From the NCBI GenBank assembly GCA_023409675.1, contig JAEYRC010000346.1:1-6752 (forward strand): a stretch of DNA of 6,752 bases, given 5' to 3'. Of the stretch, positions 1 to 5,142 are shown piece by piece. Position 1 is the first letter of the stretch. Every line of letters starts with the position of its first letter. A model generated the notes under the pieces. That model did not search any database. It was not told the DNA's origin and worked only from the letters and a program-made list of their open reading frames with translations. Origin of the DNA: Bacteroidota bacterium (lineage in GTDB: Bacteria; Bacteroidota; Bacteroidia; Chitinophagales; Chitinophagaceae). A program made the position numbers and the translations under genes.

Positions 1-1270
1 TACCGCAAATATCCAGGCCAATGATTTTGGCGATCCGTTCGGCCAGGAAAATATTCTGCGGATGCACTTCTTCCGTAACATCCGTCGAGGTTCCACCAGT
101 GGAGAGGTTGGCCGTGGGTTTGAGCAAAACCTGCTCTCCCTCGGCGGGGATGCTGCTCAGCGTATAATTTTTCTCTTCCAGCATTTTCAGGGTAAAATCA
201 TCCACTTTGATCTGTGTGAGCACTTTTTCGTGTCCATAACCGCGGCGGGGATCTTCATTTACGAGCGCGATTAGCTCCTCAATGGTATTTTTTCCGTTGC
301 CCGTTACTGCAGCGGGAGTCCGTAATGCCGCGCAGATGAATTTGTAATTGATGACCAGCAACCGAAAGTCGACACCGGTAATGAATTTTTCGCAAATGAT
401 ACTGCGGGAGTAGTGTTTTGCGGCATGAAAAGCTTTCACCGCATGCTCCCAGCTTTGAATATTGGTGGTGGCGCCTTTGCCATGATTTCCATCTATGGGT
501 TTGGTTACCAGCGGAAATCCAAGCTTATCAACAGCTGCGCGCAGATCATCCTCATCGCGGATAATTACGCCCCGTGGCACAGGGATCTCGGCCGCTTCCA
601 GCAGGTTCTTTGTCTCTTCCTTATCGCAGGCGATATCAACCGCAATGGAGGAAGTTGTTCCGGCTATAGTAGCCCTGATGCGCCTCTGGTGTATGCCATA
701 TCCGAGTTGTACCAGGCTGTGACGGTTCAGGCGAATGTAGGGTATGCCCCGTTTTACCGCTTCATCAACAATGCAACCTGTTGATGGTCCCAGCCGGTTG
801 TCTTCGCGGATCTCCCGTAAGGTTTGCAGGGTGGTTTCAAGGTCATAGGATTTGGCATCCACCAGGGACTGGGCCAGCTCAACTGCAGCTTTAGCGGCAA
901 AAAGACCAGCGGCTTCTTCAATGTAACTGAACACTACATAGTATTCTCCATCGACACCTGTACCCCGGGTACGCCCAAAGCCCGTATCCATGCCGGCCAA
1001 TGTTTGGATTTCGAGGGCAATATGTTCTATCACATGCCCCATCCAGGTGCCTTCTTCCACCCGCTGAAAAAAACCTCCTCTGGTACCGATACTGCAACGG
1101 TGTTCCACCAGGGAAGGCAACAATTTTTCCAGCCGCTCCCGGAAACCGCTGAGCATATTTGTAGGCTGCTGTTCAAGATCTTCCAGGTCGAGTTTCATCT
1201 GAATCAGTTTTGGTCTGCGGACACTCCAGTAATTCGGCCCGCGAAGGGCTTTTAGCTCAGTAATTTTCAT
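1..1270 (-). CDS. cphA: Cyanophycin synthetase CphA, N-terminal part (runs off the left edge)
   Basis: This enzyme polymerises L-Asp and L-Arg with ATP into cyanophycin (multi-L-arginyl-poly-L-aspartate), a cytoplasmic nitrogen and carbon reserve. The visible part is 423 codons plus one base and starts with MKITELKALRGPNYWS, the usual CphA N-terminus, which fixes the ATG at 1270. Residues 1-160 or so form the CphA N-domain, with a HVIEH motif at 79-83. The ATP-grasp domain follows: KPIDGNHGKGA around 257-267 is the ATP-binding glycine-rich loop, GVDFR lies at 299-303, and ANLSTGGTSTDVT at 387-399 fits the metal/nucleotide-binding end of the fold. Family members are about 870-900 residues, so the Mur-ligase-like domain that adds Arg lies outside the window. 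No stop or frameshift is seen. The gene is divergent from cphB, and no Shine-Dalgarno precedes the start. The family call is very secure; the completeness of the gene is unknown. Confidence 0.96.
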   Translation of the reverse strand, partial: MKITELKALRGPNYWSVRRPKLIQMKLDLEDLEQQPTNMLSGFRERLEKLLPSLVEHRCSIGTRGGFFQRVEEGTWMGHVIEHIALEIQTLAGMDTGFGRTRGTGVDGEYYVVFSYIEEAAGLFAAKAAVELAQSLVDAKSYDLETTLQTLREIREDNRLGPSTGCIVDEAVKRGIPYIRLNRHSLVQLGYGIHQRRIRATIAGTTSSIAVDIACDKEETKNLLEAAEIPVPRGVIIRDEDDLRAAVDKLGFPLVTKPIDGNHGKGATTNIQSWEHAVKAFHAAKHYSRSIICEKFITGVDFRLLVINYKFICAALRTPAAVTGNGKNTIEELIALVNEDPRRGYGHEKVLTQIKVDDFTLKMLEEKNYTLSSIPAEGEQVLLKPTANLSTGGTSTDVTEEVHPQNIFLAERIAKIIGLDICG

Positions 1271-1308
1271 AAAAAATCAATACATTTTGTTTTGTTGAAC
1301 GGAGGCGG

Positions 1309-1316
1309 GAAAAGTA
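1309..1316 (-). promoter_or_regulatory. Weak candidate -7 element for cphA
   Basis: On the minus strand this reads TACTTTTC, one mismatch from the Bacteroidota -7 consensus TAnnTTTG. It would give a leader of roughly 30 nt before the cphA ATG. I found no matching -33 TTTG at the expected spacing, so this is only a suggestion. Confidence 0.2.
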
Positions 1317-1333
1317 AAAAGTGAACCTGAAAC

Positions 1334-1349
1334 ACTTGCCGCTGCAAGT
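1334..1349. repeat. Inverted repeat (6-bp stem, 4-nt loop) upstream of cphA
   Basis: ACTTGC and GCAAGT are perfect reverse complements separated by CGCT. The repeat sits about 65 bp upstream of the cphA start. The nearest T-run on the plus strand starts 15 bases after the stem, too far for a standard intrinsic terminator. It could be a protein-binding site or chance; no regulator is identified. Confidence 0.35.
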
Positions 1350-1424
1350 ACAACGGAATATCGTTTTTTTTTCGGTTCCCACCAAAGAATCCACTCGGTC
1401 AGCCTGAGCCGCCTGCTGATAGCT

Positions 1425-1462
1425 GCATGTACACCCTTAAGCGGGTGTTTCCGGGCATGTAC
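1425..1462. repeat. Direct repeat GCATGTAC, two copies 30 bp apart
   Basis: GCATGTAC occurs at 1425-1432 and again at 1455-1462. The start-to-start distance of 30 bp is close to three turns of B-DNA, so a dimeric or cooperative regulator would meet both copies on the same face of the helix. Both copies are followed by C-rich sequence (ACCC and CCG). They lie 45-75 bp upstream of the putative cphB -7 element, where an activator could bind. The function is inferred, and an 8-bp repeat can occur by chance. Confidence 0.3.
1431..1448. repeat. Inverted repeat ACACCC-N6-GGGTGT upstream of cphB
   Basis: ACACCC (1431-1436) and GGGTGT (1443-1448) are perfect reverse complements around TTAAGC. The short T-stretch after it (1448-1451) is too weak for a good terminator. 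It overlaps the first copy of the GCATGTAC direct repeat, so the two signals may belong to one composite operator. This is a sequence observation only. Confidence 0.3.
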
Positions 1463-1507
1463 CCGACGAAAAAACATTCCCGTACAATTCTTTAAACAGA
1501 ATACCGT

Positions 1508-1515
1508 TAATTTTG
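1508..1515 (+). promoter_or_regulatory. Candidate -7 promoter element for cphB
   Basis: TAATTTTG matches the Bacteroidota -7 consensus TAnnTTTG exactly. Transcription would start near 1520, leaving a leader of about 40 nt before the cphB ATG at 1561. No clear -33 TTTG box is seen about 20 bp upstream, so the promoter may be weak or activator-dependent. Confidence 0.4.
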
Positions 1516-1560
1516 CAACTGGTGCATTATTTTCTGATAAACCGTCCGGAATTTTAAAAT

Positions 1561-2454
1561 ATGTCAAATCCTCTCGGAACACTTATAGCAATTGGGGGCG
1601 CGGAAGATAAGGGCACCGATCTGGAGACCGGTGATATCCGGAGAAATAACCTCAACTTTTTTGAACTGGCCATCCTGCGGCGGATCATGGAATATTCCGG
1701 GGGAATTGATGCCCGGATAGAAGTCATCACTACGGCCTCTACCATACCGTACGAAGTCGGAAACAATTACCTGAATGCTTTTGGAAAGATCGGTTGTACC
1801 AATATTGATGTGATGCATATCCGCAACCGTGCCGATGCCCTGAACGATGAATATCTCGAACGGATAAGGCACTGCGATTGCGTGTTGTTCAGTGGTGGCA
1901 ACCAGCTACGGCTTAGCTCAACATTCGGCGGAACAGAATTTTTAAAAATTATCCAGGACCGCTACCAAAATGAACATTTTGTGGTGGCGGGAACATCGGC
2001 CGGCGCAATGGCCATGAGCAATACCATGATCTATGAAGGCAATGCAAGCCGCGCGCATTTTAAAGGCGAAGTGAAAATCGCCACCGGTCTTGGCTTTATG
2101 AATAATGTGATCTTTGATTCGCATTTTGAAAAAAGAGGCCGCTTTGGTCGCCTGGCACAGGCGGTAGCCGCCAATCCATCCTGTATCGGTATCGGATTAG
2201 GAGAAGACACCGGTATGCTGATCACTGAAGGCAATAAAATGGAAGCCATTGGTAGCGGGCTGGTGATCATTGTCGATGGCCATATGATCAATCATTCCAA
2301 TATCGCCGATATACCGGAAGGCAACCCCATCAGTGTAGAAAATATCATCGTTCACTTTTGTGAAAAAGGGAATGGCTACCTGGTTAAAGAACGCAAATTT
2401 CTGTTCGAAGCCCGCAAAGGCTCTGTGGTTTCACACCAGGTTGATGTGGAATAA
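1561..2454 (+). CDS. cphB: Cyanophycinase CphB (peptidase family S51)
   Basis: CphB is a serine exopeptidase that cuts cyanophycin into beta-Asp-Arg dipeptides. This protein has 297 residues, close to the intracellular cyanobacterial enzyme (about 270), and no signal peptide, so it should act on cytoplasmic granules. GTSAGA (144-149) is the nucleophile elbow with Ser146; His188 lies in DSHF (186-189) and Glu215 in GLGEDTG. The spacings from Ser146 (+42, +69) equal those I recall for the Synechocystis triad Ser132/His174/Glu201. FSGGNQ (110-115) supplies Gln115, and Arg192, Arg194 and Arg197 match the arginines reported for substrate binding. The position equivalent to Synechocystis Gln173 is Ser187 here. 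The ATG at 1561 directly precedes the conserved GTLIAIGGAEDK strand and has no Shine-Dalgarno. The gene is divergent from cphA and convergent with tyrS. Another S51 peptidase is possible in principle, but the cphA neighbour makes cyanophycinase very likely. Confidence 0.95.
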   Translation: MSNPLGTLIAIGGAEDKGTDLETGDIRRNNLNFFELAILRRIMEYSGGIDARIEVITTASTIPYEVGNNYLNAFGKIGCTNIDVMHIRNRADALNDEYLERIRHCDCVLFSGGNQLRLSSTFGGTEFLKIIQDRYQNEHFVVAGTSAGAMAMSNTMIYEGNASRAHFKGEVKIATGLGFMNNVIFDSHFEKRGRFGRLAQAVAANPSCIGIGLGEDTGMLITEGNKMEAIGSGLVIIVDGHMINHSNIADIPEGNPISVENIIVHFCEKGNGYLVKERKFLFEARKGSVVSHQVDVE

Positions 2455-2462
2455 CCGATTTG

Positions 2463-3752
2463 CTAATTTGCCGGCAACACCGCCCTCACCAGATAGTAAT
2501 TTTTCTTTCCTTTCTGCACCAGCAGATAGAGTTTATGCAGCAGCATTTTTTCGGTGATCTGAAATTGCGGATCAATGACCTTTTCCCTGTTGATGGTGAT
2601 ACCGCCCTGCTGTATGAGTTTGCGGGCTTCACCTTTGCTCGATAAAATGCCCGACTCTGCAAGAAAGCTGGTAACGTCTATACCACTGATAATTTTATCG
2701 AGATCAAACTGGTAATTCAGCACTCCCTCCATTTGCTCTAACTCGTCGATACTCAGTTCCGATGCTGGTACATCGGCCCGGGAAAACAGTTTCTCGGTGG
2801 TTTCCAGCACACTGCTGAGGGCCTCCGCTCCGTGTACGAAGCGGGTGAGTTCTTCGGCAAGCGTTTTTTGCAGCAGTCGTTTTTCCGGCGCCTGCTGGTG
2901 TTGCTGCAGAAGAGATTCTATCGTCTCCTGAGTCAGGAAGGTGAAAATCTTTATCCATTTTACCGCATCTGCATCAGAAGCATTCAACCAGAACTGATAA
3001 AATTGGTAGGGGCTGGTTTTAGTGGCATCGAGCCATACATTTCCTTTTTCCGTTTTACCGAATTTACCACCATCGGCTTTGGTAATCAGCGGACAGGTAA
3101 AGGCAAATGCCTCCTTCCCGGTCTTGCGGCGGATGAGTTCTGTTCCGGTGGTAATATTACCCCACTGATCGCTGCCTCCCATCTGCATCTTGCAGTTCAT
3201 ATGCTCATAAAGCCAGTAAAAATCATATCCCTGCATGATCTGGTAAGCAAATTCGGTATAGCTGATGCCGGTTTCACCTTCAATACGCTTACGCACGCTG
3301 TCTTTGGCCATCATATAATTGACCGTGATATTTTTTCCGGCCTCCCGCAGGAAGTCAATAAAGGATATATGGCGGAACCAATCGAGATTGTTGACAAGTT
3401 TAGCGCCGGTCGCACTGTTATCATCAAAATTCAGAAAACGGGAAAGCTGTTTTTGAATACCTTCCACATTGACAGCAAGTTGCTCTTCCGTTAACAGGTT
3501 GCGTTCTTCACTTTTTCCCGTAGGGTCGCCAATCATGCCGGTAGCGCCGCCTACGAGGGCAATGGGTTTATGGCCCGCTCGCTGAAAATGCACCAGAATC
3601 AGGATGGGTACCAGGCTGCCGATATGCAGGGAATCGGCAGTAGGATCAAAACCAATATAGGCAGTAGTTGGTTCTTTCTGTAATTGTTCTTCGGTACCGG
3701 GTATGATATCCTGGATCAGGCCACGCCAGCGTAATTCTTCAATAATGTTCAT
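2463..3752 (-). CDS. tyrS: Tyrosine--tRNA ligase (TyrRS, class I, bacterial TyrS type)
   Basis: This enzyme charges tRNA-Tyr with tyrosine in the cytoplasm using ATP. The 429-residue protein has the expected full length. The Rossmann catalytic domain has the HIGH-class signature HIGS at 43-46, preceded by YIGFDPTADSL. It also has the tyrosine-site helix YQIMQGYDF at 170-178, GGSDQWGN at 192-199, and KFGKT at 230-234, the KMSKS-equivalent as in E. coli TyrS. An anticodon-binding helical region follows, and a C-terminal S4 RNA-binding domain covers about 365-429 (GEARKLIQQGGITINREKV). The ATG at 3752 begins the conserved MNIIEELRWRGL start. The stop is TAG at 2463-2465, 8 bp from the cphB stop with the genes converging. 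No intrinsic terminator is visible in that gap. It is an ordinary housekeeping gene with no anomaly. Confidence 0.98.
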   Translation of the reverse strand: MNIIEELRWRGLIQDIIPGTEEQLQKEPTTAYIGFDPTADSLHIGSLVPILILVHFQRAGHKPIALVGGATGMIGDPTGKSEERNLLTEEQLAVNVEGIQKQLSRFLNFDDNSATGAKLVNNLDWFRHISFIDFLREAGKNITVNYMMAKDSVRKRIEGETGISYTEFAYQIMQGYDFYWLYEHMNCKMQMGGSDQWGNITTGTELIRRKTGKEAFAFTCPLITKADGGKFGKTEKGNVWLDATKTSPYQFYQFWLNASDADAVKWIKIFTFLTQETIESLLQQHQQAPEKRLLQKTLAEELTRFVHGAEALSSVLETTEKLFSRADVPASELSIDELEQMEGVLNYQFDLDKIISGIDVTSFLAESGILSSKGEARKLIQQGGITINREKVIDPQFQITEKMLLHKLYLLVQKGKKNYYLVRAVLPAN

Positions 3753-3856
3753 GTGTATGTAGTTTCATGCCTGCTTCGAAATAGTAAACCGGGGTAATTT
3801 TCTGCTAAAAACAGCATGACTAATCCCTCTATTATCTGTCAGATCAGGACATTAGG

Positions 3857-3864
3857 CAAATGTA
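3857..3864 (-). promoter_or_regulatory. Candidate -7 promoter element for tyrS
   Basis: The plus strand reads CAAATGTA, so the minus strand reads TACATTTG, an exact match to TAnnTTTG. Transcription would begin around 3850 and give tyrS a leader of about 100 nt. No -33 TTTG was found at about 20 bp spacing. I see no T-box-like structure in the leader. Confidence 0.38.
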
Positions 3865-3938
3865 CGGAATACGCCCTCTTTTCGGTTGAAAATGCAATAT
3901 TTTCGCGTTCAGACCGTTCATTTCAGACAAAAATCTCA

Positions 3939-3954
3939 GAACCAAAAATGGTTC
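3939..3954 (+). repeat. Inverted repeat GAACCA-AAAA-TGGTTC in the porV2 leader
   Basis: A perfect 6-bp stem closes a 4-nt A loop, 66 bp before the porV2 start. It could fold in the mRNA leader or be a short operator. It is not followed by a T-run, so it is not an intrinsic terminator. The function is unknown and a chance match is possible. Confidence 0.35.
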
Positions 3955-4020
3955 CCGGCAGGTGCAGCCAATAACCCTATGAAAGAGTCTTTAAACCAAT
4001 CGCTTACTCAATCAGATTCA

Positions 4021-5133
4021 ATGAAAAAAATCTGTCTCCTGCTGGGGATGTCCCTGTTCTTTATTGGATCATTTCAACCGCTGCAGGCGCAGTTCAGAAA
4101 ATATTCAAATGAGTTTTTGAATATCGGTGCTGGTGCCCGCGGACTGGCGATGGGATCTGCCCAGATCGCTTCGGTCAGCGATGGAACTTCCGGCTACTGG
4201 AACCCTGCCGGCCTGGTGAATGTTAAAGATCACGCGCAGCTCAACCTGATGCACGCTGAATATTTTGCCGGAATCGGAAAGTACGATTACGGAACCCTGG
4301 CCATTCCCCTGAAAGACAATAAACGGGTACTTGGCCTCTCCCTGCTGCGCTTTGCTGTAGATGACATCCCCAATACCATATTTTTGGTTGAACCTGACGG
4401 TACGATCAATTTCAGCAATATCCAGACTTTCTCTTCAGCCGACTATGCTTTTCTTTTCTCCCTTGCACAACAGGTAGACCTGAAAAAGAATAAAAAACTC
4501 AATGCCGGGATCAATGCCAAGGTCATTCACCGCAAAGCCGGAGAATTTGCAACTTCCTGGGGATTTGGTTTCGATGCTGGTGTTCAACTGGTGGATAAAA
4601 ACTGGCGGCTGGCCGCTATGGCGCGTGATGTTACCACCACCTTTAATGCCTGGTCGTTCAACCTGAATGAGAAAATGCGGGAAGTGTTCTATGTAACCGA
4701 AAATGAAATTCCAGTAAAATCCACTGAACTCACCGCACCCAAACTGATCCTGGGTGGAGCATATACCTTTTCGCTGTCGGAATCACTGAAACTGATGGCA
4801 GAACTGAACCTCGATCTGACCTTCGATGGTCGCAGGAATACGGTTATCGCTTCCGATGTGGTTAGCCTCGATCCGAAACTTGGCCTGGAGGCTGGCTGGA
4901 AAAATGTGTTTTTCATCAGGGCGGGCATCAACAATTTCCAGGAAGCCCTTGACGATAATGATATCAATAATATTGACCGGGTATGGATCTATCAGCCCGG
5001 AGTGGGAGCAGGATTCAACATATCGAATGTGCGCATCGATTATGCCTTCACCAACCTGGCCAATCAGTCGAACCCATTGTATACCCACGTTTTTTCCCTG
5101 AAACTTGACCTCAAAAAGAAGGAAAGCCAATAA
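4021..5133 (+). CDS. porV2: PorV/PorQ-family outer-membrane protein, likely PorV2 of a T9SS
   Basis: The product is a 370-residue predicted outer-membrane beta-barrel. Residues 1-24 form a Sec signal peptide (MKKICLLLGMSLFF... ending LQAQ), with cleavage likely before Gln24 or Phe25. The mature N-terminus carries the PorV/PorQ signature: GAGARGLAMGSA at 36-47, then YWNPAGL at 59-65. The C-terminus (IDYAF, then THVFSLKLDL) looks like terminal beta-strands. In T9SS, PorV is the FadL-like shuttle that takes cargo from the translocon to the PorU sortase. The direct downstream porU2-like gene, 9 bp away, argues for the PorV2 subtype rather than PorQ or a general UPF0164 protein. The ATG at 4021 is chosen because it starts the signal peptide; in-frame starts at 3886 (TTG), 3892 and 3979 would bury it. 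No Shine-Dalgarno is seen. The family is secure, and the PorV2 label depends on context. Confidence 0.82.
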   Translation: MKKICLLLGMSLFFIGSFQPLQAQFRKYSNEFLNIGAGARGLAMGSAQIASVSDGTSGYWNPAGLVNVKDHAQLNLMHAEYFAGIGKYDYGTLAIPLKDNKRVLGLSLLRFAVDDIPNTIFLVEPDGTINFSNIQTFSSADYAFLFSLAQQVDLKKNKKLNAGINAKVIHRKAGEFATSWGFGFDAGVQLVDKNWRLAAMARDVTTTFNAWSFNLNEKMREVFYVTENEIPVKSTELTAPKLILGGAYTFSLSESLKLMAELNLDLTFDGRRNTVIASDVVSLDPKLGLEAGWKNVFFIRAGINNFQEALDDNDINNIDRVWIYQPGVGAGFNISNVRIDYAFTNLANQSNPLYTHVFSLKLDLKKKESQ

Positions 5134-5142
5134 ATCCAACCG

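Larger units (their letters stand above)
1271..1560. promoter_or_regulatory. Divergent intergenic region between cphA and cphB
   Basis: This 290-bp stretch separates two genes that both read outwards, so it should contain both promoters and any shared control sites. It holds a possible cphA -7 element (1309-1316), an inverted repeat (1334-1349), a run of nine T (1364-1372), an inverted repeat (1431-1448) that overlaps one copy of a direct repeat (1425-1432 and 1455-1462), and a better cphB -7 candidate (1508-1515). I see no convincing coding sequence, tRNA or known riboswitch in it. Its role in co-regulating synthesis and degradation of cyanophycin is inferred from position only. Confidence 0.6.
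3753..4020. promoter_or_regulatory. Divergent intergenic region between tyrS and porV2
   Basis: These 268 bp carry the promoters for tyrS (leftward) and the porV2-porU2 pair (rightward). A perfect minus-strand TAnnTTTG element is at 3857-3864. On the plus strand only one-mismatch versions occur (TAATTTTC near 3795 and TATTTTCG at 3898-3905), so I do not commit to a porV2 promoter. The short repeat TTCAGAC occurs at 3908-3914 and 3922-3928, and an inverted repeat lies at 3939-3954. The porV2 frame stays open upstream to 3886, but there is no protein-level reason to extend the gene. Confidence 0.5.

Noticed and set aside
824..1255. Plus-strand ORF of 143 codons opposite cphA
   Set aside because: It is a shadow on the antisense strand of a well-conserved cphA coding sequence and shows no family features.
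1334..1372. Intrinsic terminator upstream of cphA
   Set aside because: The T-run is 15 bases from the stem, the stem is only 6 bp, and no gene ends here on either strand.
1277..1582. Minus-strand ORF of 101 codons filling the cphA-cphB gap
   Set aside because: It overlaps the cphB start, has no recognisable domain, signal peptide or family motif, and its composition looks like translated non-coding DNA. It also lies where both promoters must be.
2832..3494. Plus-strand ORF of 220 codons inside tyrS
   Set aside because: It is long, but it is fully antisense to the conserved TyrRS catalytic region and its sequence resembles no known protein.
3753..3900. T-box riboswitch for tyrS
   Set aside because: T-boxes are expected for aminoacyl-tRNA synthetase genes of Firmicutes, not Bacteroidota. 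I see neither the conserved T-box sequence nor an antiterminator/terminator pair.
3886..4020. N-terminal extension of the porV2 product by use of the TTG at 3886 or the ATGs at 3892 and 3979
   Set aside because: The ATG at 4021 begins a typical signal peptide (MKK, hydrophobic core, LQAQ). Any upstream start would leave that segment internal and block export.
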